A DNA stretch of 64,000 nt, from assembly GCA_018343915.1 (NCBI GenBank), contig JABRWF010000003.1, forward strand, positions 992,001 to 1,056,000. Direction: 5' to 3'. The stretch is from Agroathelia rolfsii. Taxonomy: Eukaryota > Basidiomycota > Agaricomycetes > Amylocorticiales > Amylocorticiaceae. The notes under the pieces were generated by a model. That model did not search any database, was not told the origin of the DNA, and was given only the letters and a program-made list of their open reading frames with translations. This document shows positions 11,394-24,000 of the stretch, piece by piece; position 1 is the stretch's first letter; every line of letters begins with the position of its first letter. A program made the translations under genes and the position numbers.

Positions 11394-14300
11394 ATGGGGT
11401 AATGGACTTATCCATTATCTATCTCCGTGAAGAGTAAGTAAATTGGTTACAAACTATGGACAGACGACGATAAGCGGCGAGGGCGGCGGGCGGTCGTCTG
11501 CTTTAGCCACTAGTGGCAGATACGGCCGATTATCATCATGGCAGGGACTGTCACGGTTAAAAATTTCGAAGTGTTTTTGTTTGACATCAACTGTCAACGC
11601 ATTTGGATGTGGAGCTGATATTTTTCGTTGCGATTCGCGCATTGGTGGAGGTGGTGGACGGGACGGTGAGAATGGGGGATCTGAGGGGTGTGTGTGTGTG
11701 GCTTGCACGATCCCTGTTGTGTTGCCGCTTGCTTGAATGTCGGGTTGGCGACATGACCAGTATCTGTGCAAGTCCTCGTGGTTGTGAAGCGTTATTGGCC
11801 AGTTCCAAGCGGCGCGGACTAAGCTCTCCCACTCCTCCCTTTCCTCCCGTCTTTCCTTGATGGCTTTGGTGATGTTGATGATGAATAGCCCTTCTGCACC
11901 CGTGCGCGTTACGCTGATCGCGGCTATGAACGGCTAACTCTAACAATGCCCCTTCTTCTCCCTCTCTCCTTCCTCTCCACGCTCCTTCATCTCATCTCTC
12001 ATCTCCCTTTTTCTTTTTTTCTTTGTGTCCCTTCTTCATTTGATTCATTGATCATCTCATGCAAACTCTTCGCATTTCTGTCCTACTTCGTACACTACCT
12101 TTCTTTTTTCTGTTCTGTTTCGCATCAACCTCCATTTCATTTGTTCTGCTCTTTACCTCATTGTAAAACTTTATTTCTTTTCTTTCTCTCCCAACTCTAC
12201 ACAAAAAAGGCAAAGCAAACGCGAGCCTCGTTGCCGCCTAATTACAATTATTGTTCTTTTTCCTACTGATTCAAACTGCTTATCACTACGTACCATGTTA
12301 TTCTCACCCATGCAACTGTGTCATTTCATAGCTCTAACCATGTCTTAGTTTCTTTTTTCTCTGCTCATTTGCTTTTCTGTACTTATCATCATTGACACCA
12401 TTACTTGTTTCGCTTTTGTCTTCATCAACTTTATTTTATTCCTTGTTTCCTTTACTTTTTTTTGTCTTCCCTCGCCACACCATACGATACAATATATATT
12501 TATACCCTATACGATTATCTGCAAAATCAAAGGCATCTATGCTGTGTACCTTCATCTGAATGTGTCTGAACCTTGAGCCTGATTTGGGTAGTAGAACATA
12601 AAGTTGCCAAGTACTTGATTTCTATATTCTCTGATTTATGTGATTGATCGAATACTAGTCTTGATCTTCTAATCTACGTAATCTTCTCCGTATTCTCTGA
12701 GACTTTCTCAAACGAGTGTGGTCCAGCCCATGGATTCTATATTTACATGCATGCGGTATGACCGACGTGTGCTCCACAAATCAAACAAAGACAGAAGAAG
12801 AAGAAAAGACAGCTATGGCTGTAGGATTAGAAAAACTTTTGTCATATATTACCAAACAATTTCCATGCGCATTAACACACGTTCGATCGGAAGAACAGAG
12901 AACCCCATGGATAACAGATTCAGAAGCATCGTTTGTGTATTTTTTTTTTCTTCCACTGGCAGACTGTCAAAGGGAAGAAGACTCGGATGGTCCATGCCAA
13001 GCGCATACAGTCAGCCCAAGCTCCGTGGATAAGACTCATGCATTTGTTATACGTCTTTTCATTCAACCCGATGGGCGCGCATACATGGACACCTCGGGCC
13101 GTTCGAATTCATCGCTTTGTTATGCGCTGTGGGAATCACTCAGTGGCAGCGCTTGCTACGAGTCGCCGCCGGCATCATCAAAACACCTGACGACTCGAGC
13201 TCGAGGGAGTGAGGATCCGGCAGAGAAAAGTAGACAAGCGCACATAACATTTCGATTGCAAGATGTTAAAATGGCGATTAGAACTTCTGGGTGCATATCA
13301 TCATTACTATCGACCGAATATACGATACTCGCTTATAATGTATTGCATACAATCGGCGCACGTCAATGGTGTTTCAGCTGTCAACCCTGTGTTGTTTGGA
13401 AGCCTCACTTACGATTTCCTCCTCCTCATCCCCCTGAAATCTAGACGAAAGCAAACAAATGACAATTATGACTGCTTTCATGTCCGGTCTTGTTTTCTGA
13501 CCTGAGACACTACAAAGGTTTTAGCGTAAAGAGACAACATACATATCACTCATATTGGCCTCACCGGCCCGCAATTACTTACATGTAGTACGCGACACGG
13601 CTGCCACCCTTGTATCAACATATAACATGTATTTACAAGTATACCAAATCACACATAACCGACGGCTGGCGTACATTAGAATGTACAATATTATTGTATA
13701 TCACATGGACAGCAGAAAATAAAAGATAGAAAATTGCTATGTTTCCGTCTATCTTTTAGTTTTTTTTTAGGTTTCAAGTTGAAGGTCAATTGCTTCGAAG
13801 TTCCTATCTCTCTAGCATTCAGTAATTGTAAAAGCACACTCGGGTGTGAATTCAATTGATTCAAGTCAACCGACCATGAGGTCGGATGAGAGTGGTCCTC
13901 GAGAATGTTGCCTTATGAAGTTAATAAATGCATGTTAATTTTAATTATCTTGGCGGAGCAATTGAGTTGTAATTATGTGAAACGGCTCGGACCTGGAGGA
14001 ACACGGAGAATGCTCACCAACGCACATACGTCATCGCTATTCCGTATCGGTGCAGGTCATAGTTCAAATCCTGCGGTGCAGCTTTTTCCCACGGAATAAC
14101 CTGCGGCGTACCTGTTCCATGTCCATTTGGTCCCGGACAGGACAGCGTGGTGTTCATTGTGCGGACAATTTGAAGTGCAAATTATATATGTGCATCGATT
14201 GTATGCCATAAGTCAACCTCATGTGTGTTGACATGCTTCACGGCTCGTCTAGTTTGGTGTGTTTCATCATTATTTCTTTCCTTTTCTTTGTCCATCAAGA

Positions 14301-17300
14301 GTCGAGACTTCAAGTTGGACTAACCATGGACGTGACGAGTATGCTCATCGACCCGCTAATGTCAAGATTTGCAACGTGTTACTGCGCGTATACGGTATAT
14401 TTACCATTATCTAGAAAGCTGATACATCGAAGATGACCAAATATTGAAATATATTGACCAGCCAATGAGGAAAAGAGACATGAATTCACTTTTGAAAAAG
14501 CGGAGTAGTATGTCCAAAACAAGGAGCAGATTCTCTACAATCAAGTGTTCTGCTTGCGGCAGGACTCGGCCATCACGAAGAGATGTCAACGTCCATCTGC
14601 ATCTGAAAGTATGGATGGGCGTGGGAGACCTGTCAATCGGGCGTCAAATCAACTACATATATATATATGTGTGTGTATATAAGAGATGATTGATAATCCG
14701 AATGACGACGATTGTGACGACCTGAACCGTGTGCTCTCGATTTGAGCTGCTATGGACAATCGATACTGCGTGTTTAAAAATTAGGCCTATACAATCATAG
14801 CTTCATCGAGGAATCGTTATTTTTGAGTGCCAGTGTGTGTGCAATGATTGATTATTCTCGATGGCTTTCAAGTATCTTCCGGGATGTATATGGTAAAAAT
14901 GATGTTCAAATCCGTTGATCGTGACTCGATTCATAAGGCTGTGCTCCGAAAAGGGGGGGAAGCCAGGGAGGGGCATCGTTGCCGTATGCATCGGCAGAAA
15001 AAAAAAAGGATAAGAAGAATGGTTTAATCGATAATTGACGTCGATCAAAAGAGTACGTGCAAGCGCAGGCGGTGTGGAGGGTGAGGGAAGAGGGGGAAGG
15101 GATAAGATTGCGCAACTTCCCTAGTATTCCTAACTTGGCCTGGATGAAGGGACGCGTAACTTACAACAAATGAATAAAATAAAAACCCTGAATTGAAAGT
15201 GTATAAGATAACATGTAAGCAAAATGGAATCCCGTCCGTAGGAACCTTTACAGCACTTGGCTAAATCCGAAACAATGGGCCCGGTGCAACCGCTCGTCGA
15301 CCTAAATTGGATGACGGGATCTGAATATTAGCCTAGGAACATACATGTCTAGTGGGCTGATCATGGACTTTTGATGAGCGTGCCCTTCTTTTGTGAGTCC
15401 TGAGCTCATTACCCTTGTCTTCGTCCAATGGGATTTTTCCAGAACCTGCCAATGAGGGTCAATGCTAAGATGAGGTCAAGAATGGCAAGCAAGGCCGTGA
15501 TCGGATATAGCACCCCATTGGCTACTGTCCTACTAGTGGACCATGTCCATACTGTGTCCTCAACTGAACAAGGGAATTAATAATCCGGAGATAAAAGTCT
15601 GTTGCTATGTATCACGCACGCCTTGGTTTATGAGCTTCACCCGTCCAGCAACACGGTCATAGAGAAATGGGTATGGTCCGAGCCTGGCAATAAGATCAAT
15701 GAATGTTGATCAACAAGCGGGAAGCTCCGTGGGTAGAGACAATGTGTATGCAAAACTGATCCGTTAATCCACGGAGCACACCGCCCGCGCTCATTGGCTA
15801 GATCATCATGTTCACTATCTGATATATCCATGATGATGGATAGACAGAACTTCGCCACGTCCTTGCTCCAACTAGTCAGTTGCCTCGGGTATAGGTCCGT
15901 TGATCTCCATTGGTATATCGAATCTCTGTCAGTGGACAAGTGTTGACGCGTTCACGGACCTGGGCATGTACATTTCCATTGGCTAGGATGCTGATGATCA
16001 CTAGCCAATGGGCATCCGCTAACAGGCACTCAATGCATGTGATATGATCCCTGTCCGGTCTAGACAAGTTGTCATAATCGGGTCACTTGTTCCATTTAGC
16101 TATCTATAGGTCCCAGCAATCCCTTTTCATCTCTTTACACCCACGCCCTTTATGGTTTCATACAAAGAAAGGCGGAGACAGCAGACCTTCTGGACGCGGA
16201 ACCGCGATAGACAACAGGACGTAGGTGAGTAAAAAGCGGACTAGGCACTGCATCCCTTTCAGCGCCGAGGAGCCGTTGTTACATTTCAGAAGATAGAGGA
16301 AGGCACTTCTAAAAGACAATCTAACCTTGTGCGCAAGCTCCGTACACTAGAAGGTCTGATTTACACTGCCATGATGAGGCCTGACCTAAAAACAGAAGTG
16401 CTTGTAAAAATGCACATTTCCCTGAGAAAATATGAATATGTGCATGCTGAGTTAATAGTGACGGTATTTTCTCTTACTACCCTTACCGATGATTCTAGTC
16501 TGAGAAATTGGAGTTGTGGCGCCAAGCGGAACGTGGATACAGCATCTCATTAGAAATCGTCGACGTAAAAGAACAACGCTGTCCAAGAAGGACTAAGCAT
16601 GGGGATTTAACAAAAGTGGGCACCACACTTATGACATGCGGAACGCATCACGTAGATTGCCGTTATGACATCCACAATGCATAATAGTGCAAACAAAACA
16701 AGATCAAACCACCTGTTATCTTATGAAATCGATTGTTTGAATACCACTTGAGTTGGAGCTGGATCATGGCCTTAATGACGAGCATCTTGGTTGAAAACAA
16801 AACCCTCCACGACCGCAAGTGGAATTAGCACGCATTGCCATGACAGATCTTCTCTGATAAAGATGCAACTTGTTCAGACATAAATCGTAATGCATGAATC
16901 AGTGAGTGGGGATGAGATCATGTCAAGGGTACATCTCTCTATAATTTATCCGTTTTAATATTGGAAAACAATGGATTCGTCATATTGAGTGGCCATACGG
17001 CCATGCCCGAGAGTGGTCGCTAAATGTGTCCATTGTCGGACTTTCGAGGGCGAATACGCCAGTAGCCGTCTATTGGCAATTAGTTGTTCCGCCATTATCA
17101 TCTGCCTTGCGTAGACTGGGTGTAGTGGCTCGAAAAACCCGATAGTTTATGCTGAGGCTATTGAAGGCATCACTGGCTGCTGGTGAGCGTTGATGGGGCT
17201 GATTGTGAACCACGAAGAATTGACCTACGAATATGTAAAGCTACAATAGCGCTTGCAAGGCAGAGGAAAGGCCATTGTCTTGGGGCTCTCGCCATTGATT

Positions 17301-17891
17301 TCATCATTTTTGCATGTCAAGAAACCTTTGATTGGGCTTCATCTCCATTATTCAAGTCAATTAATTACTCCAAAACAGAGTTTTGAATGACGAGCCTTTC
17401 GGTTGGTCCTAAGACTTAGAGTATCTAGCGCATTGTTTCACTTATCAGCAATTATTGTCATCGCAAGATTATAGGCGCTCTTACAATCAGGTTGGAAGAT
17501 GCCTTGACGCCGTAAGTGGCTACCGTTCTGATGCACTGCTGAGTTTAGACATGCTAAAAGCGGAGCCACAGTAGTGGGTAGACTAGTCAGCTAGAAGGGG
17601 ATAGATGGCTCAATGTCTCCTGAAGTTTCGTTTGACTAGGCTAGTTTTTCTTGCTCTGTATTCATGTTGATGGTAGTAGGGAGTCTTGAGTAGCATGATG
17701 GAGATACTTGAAAAGTTTATTATTAGCCATGACGGATACTTGTGTATGATGGATACTACACAGTAATACGGATACTGTGATCGTTAATTGAGCGGATTGT
17801 GGAAGAAAGTTCCAGGTTGGATTCGAATCATCTATTATTCCTCAATCGACATTGAGCATTTTATATTAGATAAAAATTTACTACTTCCAAC
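11394..17891. other. 6.5 kb gene-poor stretch
   Basis: The first 1.3 kb is likely the 3' UTR and downstream spacer of the transcription factor, with long C/T-rich runs at 11940-12480. The longest open frame (12716-13444, 242 codons) has no recognisable domain and contains low-complexity starts. A plus-strand frame at 16270-16553 encodes a Lys/Arg-rich stretch (VRKLRTLEGLIYTAMM) but could not be joined to any upstream exon without a stop. A TA/TG microsatellite lies at 14660-14680. A cluster of CCAAT motifs is listed separately. Confidence 0.4.
15424..16010. promoter_or_regulatory. cluster of seven CCAAT/ATTGG motifs
   Basis: CCAAT or its complement occurs near 15425, 15450, 15516, 15791, 15907, 15976 and 16003. 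Four of these share a longer core CATTGGCTA or its complement TAGCCAATG. CCAAT is the known site of the HAP/NF-Y complex. No gene that it could serve is recognised on either side, so a regulatory role is only a guess; the longer core may mark a decayed repeat instead. Confidence 0.28.
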
Positions 17892-17962
17892 ACATCGGTG
17901 GTGAAACGGTATCATGCTTGCCTTCCAAGCAAGCGGCACGGGTTCGACTCCCGTCCGATGTA
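17892..17962 (+). tRNA. tRNA-Gly (anticodon TCC)
   Basis: A 71-nt cloverleaf. The acceptor stem ACATCGG pairs perfectly with CCGATGT. The anticodon stem CTTGC/GCAAG encloses the loop CTTCCAA, with anticodon TCC. The T arm is ACGGG-TTCGACT-CCCGT and the discriminator base is A. A run of T directly downstream is the expected RNA polymerase III terminator. There is no intron. An identical 71-nt copy lies inverted at 38625-38695. Confidence 0.97.
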
Positions 17963-18675
17963 TTTTTCCATTTGTTTTTGGACAGGTATTCGGCTCTGCA
18001 TAAAGACCAACTAGTTTCAAAGCTATTGAAGGAATTTTTTTTCTATACTCGCAATGGTCATATAAGAACAATATAAATAACAGCTATGACATCGCGCACA
18101 AGCAGAATAAACTTCCGAAAAAGGTCTACTTGTAACCGCGACTACTTGACTACACGTGCCAGTAGTAGCTGTTACACCAACTTGCTCTTTTTTTGGTCAA
18201 CCGTTGCGCTTCCTCGGTAGAAACTCACTTATTGACCAAAAGATATCTTTCGTGCCCCCCACGATGTAAGTGGGTCTCTACCGGCTGCGGTTAGGGAGAT
18301 GTGAAGAGCTCTTGTCGATATCATTTTCAGCCATTGTTTGTCGCTTCTTATAAACACACAATTCTACCGTGCTTAGATGATCAGGGTCATCACCTTTGCA
18401 ATTATAGGCAATTTTCCTTGGTTTCTTTATCGGTACCCTTGTAGCTCCTCGATTTGTCAGCTCAGCCAGCCGGCACCTTTGCTCAAATTGATCCCTCTAC
18501 CGCTCAGTTGTTTCATGACAACATCAACTAGACTGACAGTTCTAATCATGCTGAATTTTTACTTTTAAGCACCCTACTCTCATATTCAGCTGCTAGCACC
18601 GGCTGCGAAACACTTAGAGAATCATTACTCAGCACTGTATTTGCTCAAACAAGACAATCGCGCAGACATCACATT

Positions 18676-19444
18676 TAACTAGCTCAATGTAACGATGCCG
18701 GGACAGGTGGCACACGCTCCTGTAATATGGGGTAACATGGTTGATGATAGTGTCCCTAAACTCACATGTCCAGCAGGGACCATTCCGAGGGTCGAAGCAA
18801 TATCCTATACGACAATGCCAGCATTGTAGATAAGGCCATTGCTGATACCAGTTAATTCCCATTACCGAGTGGGAACAATGCCTCCTGGAGTGTGTTCAAC
18901 TTTCTGGCCTGGCGTATCACCACGGAAAATTTATTTCGTTGTGTTGACCAAGCCGCCTTCCATAGTGCTGTTTGAAATTGCGTGCTCTCTATGATTTAGT
19001 TGTATCAATTTGACCGTCCTTACCATATGCTTTGATGGGATCCCGACCAGCCGATCTGCTATGTTCCCGTGACGACTTCACATCCACTTGGGGACCCTAG
19101 CCTGCCATATTTCAAGTGCCATTGCAGTGATCTCATGTTCCGATTTGATACTAAGACATTGTAATGAATATGAGCTACCGTTCATGCAGCTTGTAATCAT
19201 GGACCACTAAACAAGCTTCGTGCGCATACACGACCCAAATCCTGATTCTAAGAGCTCACTATACGCGAGTACGTGTACACTTCCGCTGCTTTCGCGAGTA
19301 ACGAGATGCGGGAACCTGCGACGAGCAGATACACTAAGGAAGTTGGATTATCCGGATTGACACACCATTGACACATTCTTTGAGCGAGTGTGGTGTGAGA
19401 CACTGGACTTGTTAATTAATTACTATGATGCTAATAGTGAGTGA
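18676..19444 (+). pseudogene. decayed carboxylesterase (C-terminal half)
   Basis: Translated in shifting plus-strand frames, this stretch follows the C-terminal halves of the two esterases at 31-36 kb. LNVTMPGQVAHAPVIWG is matched by LNVTTPGQAAYVPVLWG, and FRCVDQAAFHSAV by LRCIDQATIHSAV. TSHPLGDPSLPYFKCH is nearly identical, and RIHDPNPD and the terminal INYYDA also match. Several in-frame stops occur (for instance after FHSAV and after the segment near 18830), and at least one frameshift lies near 18880. The N-terminal half with the nucleophile serine is missing. It is an unprocessed-looking relic of the same esterase family, in opposite orientation to the intact pair and downstream of a tRNA-Gly as they are. 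Confidence 0.85.
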
Positions 19445-19765
19445 TAAAAACTCATCATTTATAATCCTTCGATATAGTAAACATCAATTTCTTGTTTTAC
19501 TTCTGTGGCGATTTTGCATGAAGAAATACACCCTGTTCCTTTCTAAAATGCTATGAATTTCCGTGATGTGCATGTGCCAAAAAATCAATTTTTGCAAGCA
19601 TTGAAGGGATATATACTGCCGCAGAGCCGCTACTTTACAATCACGATGTTGTCACTGCTAACTTTATTACGACTAGATAATGCTTTCCAAAATCCCGGCA
19701 CTACTTTGCTTCTGAGTTGTTATGTGTTGAGCACTGCCTACGATCTCATCACTCTGGCGTATGTC

Positions 19766-20545
19766 ATGACCAAGAAGAACTCATGTTCGCTCCCCCAACC
19801 TCACGAAGATAAAGCCTCCGTAAAAGTCTCTGCACTGGAGGCGGGCCATTTTGCAGTTAGACTGGGATGGATTATTGAAGGCGCCTTAGAGGATAGATGA
19901 AAAAAAAACCTACCCTTTCATTCTTTCTGGAGCACTCGAAAACGAAACAGACAATTCTCTTCGACCTCGGTCTCAGGAAAGACATAGAGTCATCCCCACC
20001 TACTTTCCAATCTGATATTTCCTGTGTAAATCCCGCAGAGCGTGGAAGAATCGCTAAAGAAGGGTGGAATGAATCCAGGAAACATAAACCATATTATCTC
20101 CATTTTGACCATTAAGCAAACAGACAAATGAATGTGTGTGCGAGGATTGACTCGTTTCCTACACTTATAGCGTTGGCAATTATGTTGCCTTTCCGAATGC
20201 AATATTTCACAATACTGAAGACTGTAAGAAGGCTCTATATGACAAAGCTCCTGACGGAATGAGATTTGCTTTGCCTTCAGACAAAATCAAGTTCATTTCT
20301 AATTCAGCTTTAGATCAATCTATCATCGCACTATGGACTATTTTGGTGATGGAAGTGTTTACATTGCAGACGCTCCAGGGCATGAAGAAGGACACATTAA
20401 TATACTTGCTCGTATCTCTACAGACAGCTCTTGGATCTGCTTTGCTGCTGGTAGAGCTCACAACCCGAAGATGGTTAGAGAAGAGAAAAATATACCGCAA
20501 CAAGGCATGTACGCGGATGTAGAGATCTCCAAAGAACACATCTAG
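19766..20545 (+). pseudogene. broken metallo-beta-lactamase-fold hydrolase
   Basis: The pieces line up with fungal metallo-beta-lactamase-fold hydrolases. In order they are VSALEAGHFAV (near 19840), SFFLEHSKTKQTILFDLGLRKD (19920-19985), a degenerate metal site ending LHFDH (about 20097-20111), VGNYVAFPNAIF (from 20172) and YFGDGSVYIADAPGHEEGH (20336-20390). The frame breaks at an A8 run near 19898 and again near 20330. After LHFDH the expected donor GTAAGC reads TTAAGC (20112-20117), although the matching acceptor TTATAG at 20170 is intact. The first His of the HxHxDH signature is replaced by Tyr. The hydrophobic ORF upstream (19553-19765) may be unrelated. Family level is clear; substrate is unknown. 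Confidence 0.75.
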
Positions 20546-21068
20546 AGGTTGCAGACACTTCAAGAGATAAATAGGCGGGTTTAGGTTTTGATTGCCCACG
20601 ACAATGAATGGTATGATACAAATCAAGAGAAGGGCACATTTTTTCCTGGCACAACCCCAGCGAATGAGTTTATTATTTGTAATGTACCAGTACTGTACGT
20701 GTCATTAGCATTAATGTTGCTCATTGCAATATCAAGTTACATTACCTTTATGGAAAATTTATATGTAAGAGGCAGTGACTGTACATTGCTTCCACAGTAT
20801 AATTACTATAAAATAATGTAACGTGATATTGCACCGAGCAGCAACAAATACATACAGTATTTGTAACATAAAAGCTGCGGTATAATTATCAAGTTCAAAG
20901 CTCTGCTTGCCATATATGGATAAAGGTGGGGTAAAGCCCCAATTGCACGTTTACGCTAAACTCTAGCACGTGATTTGAGCTTTGTGTTACAAATAAACTC
21001 AGATGTCGTGACTCAACACGCGAAGACCACCTTCTAGCCAGTGAAATCGCGACGAAACCACATCTACA

Positions 21069-24000
21069 ATGTTGTCCGACGGAAAAACATACATTAAAGC
21101 CATAGGTATTTTAAACTCTCGCCGAGACTGCAGATTACCTCCGTAACTTTTTTCTTGTAGATATCTCTTGCTATGACCTGTCTGTCATCGGCCGTATCAA
21201 TCACAGCATCGCTACATTCTATCTCGTCGTCACTATTGATGATCAAATACAATGGACAACTGCCATTAAACAATCTAATGAACCTAAATGGAACGATGAA
21301 CTTTACTTGTTAGTCCGTGACTCTGTGTCATATAGCCTGGTTTTCTACTAGTAAACTGAAACTAAAACGTACTTGGGCAGTGATACGTCCATGTTTGATG
21401 ACGGATTACTGAGTATTCAACTTTATGCAAAACGTGCCTTTGGGGAAGATAGTTTAGTTGCAGAACTAAATACGCCATTGTATGTCTCAACACTACTTGC
21501 GAATGAAGACCGTGAGTTTGGGGTGCGTTTGGTTGAAGTGCAGCTACCTCTAACCAAATAGCTACGGACCATGAAATTCGAGAACCAATCCATAAGCAAG
21601 ATAAAAAGACACAGACGCACCAAATACAGGGGTTTATTAAGTTAAACCTGCTCCGCACGATCGGCAATCCCCAGCCCGTATCGATCGATTTACGGACCGA
21701 AGGTGCAAACAATGCGGTCAAGATTATGAGTAAACAGCGGAAGACCATGCAAATTGCCGAAGTGCCGCTGTTTGGAGCTAGTAATGGGATGAAAAGGATA
21801 CAAGGGTCCTACGATATTTGGAGGCCGCTTGTGCAGAACATCGACGTTTTTGTTAGGATCGTCGACGATATTTCGGAGGTATGAGTCGTAGGAATGATTT
21901 TCAAAAAAAGAAGCTTCTTAATCTCTTTTTTGTTTGGTAAGATTCATCCCTATGCTCGTTTGGCCTGGTCCGTGCTGTCACTCCTCTTAAAGGCAAGTGG
22001 TTATGATATAGGTGTTATATCAAAACTTACGGTCGACATCAGGCTATTGTGGCTCAGTCTAAGAGGGACAAGAAGATACAAGGCCTTCTAGAGAGCATGA
22101 ACGAAATATACTCGTATGTAGTGGATGCCGGACCACTCAGGCTAGTTAAGAGTCACCAAAGAACCATCCAGCTTATGTGCCAGCAAACAGCAGAATGCGC
22201 ATTTTTCATTACCGATCATGCCTCGCGGAGTTTTGGTGACAAAATTTCTATTGCCGGATTTTAAACATGGCTAACGGGTGTTCAGGAGGGCGTATAATCA
22301 AATCTATGACAACGGACTACAATGGGAAGGTAGATGGGTACTAGCAAACGTTTAAACAACTCAGGAAGGACTTCAATCGGGAATCCGCGATTGTTACAGA
22401 AATAACCGTGTATCAAATCGCAACCAAGGTCGATGACATATTATTGGAACTCAAAGAAACGAGTATGGATGAATATTTCATTATTCATATGGACGTACTC
22501 ATGATCTTTCTTAGACATCACGCAAAAATTGGACGGTATGCATTTTTCTAAAACACAGTATAGGCCAGACCCGTGCCTCGTCGGTACGCGCGAAAACGTT
22601 ATCCGCAATATTATCAGATGGTTCTCCCAACCGGTAGCAGACAATGCTACCGATAATCGATTGTACTGGCTCTCAGGTGTCGCGGGATGTGGCAAGTCCT
22701 CTATAGCCCGATCAGTCGCTGATCAGCTAGCTGCTCAGCACCGCTGCGTTTCCTTCTTCTTTCACGCATCGACAAAGGCTGAGTCTGGGTCTGATCGCCT
22801 CTTTGCTACAATCTCTCGTCATTTAACCGAATTTAATGACGATTGGAAGGCTTGCCTTGTCAAGATTCTGAAATCTATCTCAACCCGCGACTGCTCGACT
22901 GTCGAAGAGCAGTTCGAGAACTTTATCGTTCGTCCAGCGGGGATGCTGGAGAATATCGGACCCATGCTGATTATCATTGATGCTCTGGATGAGAGTGGAA
23001 CAGCGCAAGAACGCCAACGCCTTCTTGAAGTTTTGAAATCTCTGCATAAACTTCCACCCCATTTCCGTTTCTTGATCACATCGCGACCCGAAGCTGATAT
23101 AGTACACGCGCTCGATCAAAAGCCTTGGGCACACCGATTTCAATTACATGACTCTGACGCATTTCTAACCAATCTTGACATCGAGCGTTATGTTCGTAAG
23201 AACTTGTACGATACTCCTGGGCTCGACAAGACGAATATCGACACTTGGGCTCAGCACATTGTCACGTGCTCCGGACGACTATTCCAATGGGCAGCTACTG
23301 CATGCAGATACATCAGAGGGGAAGGCATGATAGGGGACGATCCAATGGAGCGGGTCATCGAAGTCGTGAACTTAACCGCATTCAACGGTCTTGATGCTCT
23401 CTATATAACCATCCTTGACCGTTTGTTGAAATCCCAGCGAGGAGACGTCATCAGCCGACGGTTCCAAACAATCATGGGACGTGTGCTCTCCTTGCGGGAA
23501 CCTATAACGATGGCTGGACTGGCTGATCTCTGGTACGACGAAGAAGACAAGGGCTTTGTTGGAAAGATACTAGTGCCCCTGGGCTCGCTTTTAAGCGGAG
23601 TCTCGCGTCATGATCAGCCTGTGAAGCCACTTCATGTCTCCTTTGCCGATTTTTTAACAACAGAATCCCGGAGCGGAAAGTATTGGATAGACATGGAGGA
23701 GCAAAACAAGCGACTAACATGTGCACTGTTCCGAGAGATGAAACTCTTGCTTCGGTTCAATATATGTAACTTGTCGTCTTCTTACGTGCGCAATTCCGAC
23801 GTCAAAGATCTCGATGTACGTATTGAGAAAAATATTCCGATACATCTAGATTATGCTTGCCGGAACTGGGTGTATCACCTTAGCAATTGTCCCGCCACAC
23901 GTGAATGGGAAAACAGTGCTGAAAAACTAATGTGTTTCTCTCTACTTTTCTGGTTTGAGGCTTTAAGTCTAATGGGCAAGATGGGCGTGGCCTTGGATCA

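Noticed and set aside
12716..13444. 242-codon plus-strand open frame
   Set aside because: No domain, odd composition with a run of Phe from a T tract, overlapping frames of similar length, and no splice partners. It is probably chance.
14000..14090. tRNA-like segment with AGTTCAAATCC
   Set aside because: A T-arm can be drawn (GCAGG...CCTGC), but no D arm or anticodon arm at the right distance. It might be a worn tRNA-derived repeat; not enough to call.
19553..19765. Hydrophobic N-terminal part of the ORF leading into the lactamase relic
   Set aside because: Lactamase homology begins only near SLPQPHEDKASVKVS. The preceding segment has no match and may be untranslated or a different relic.
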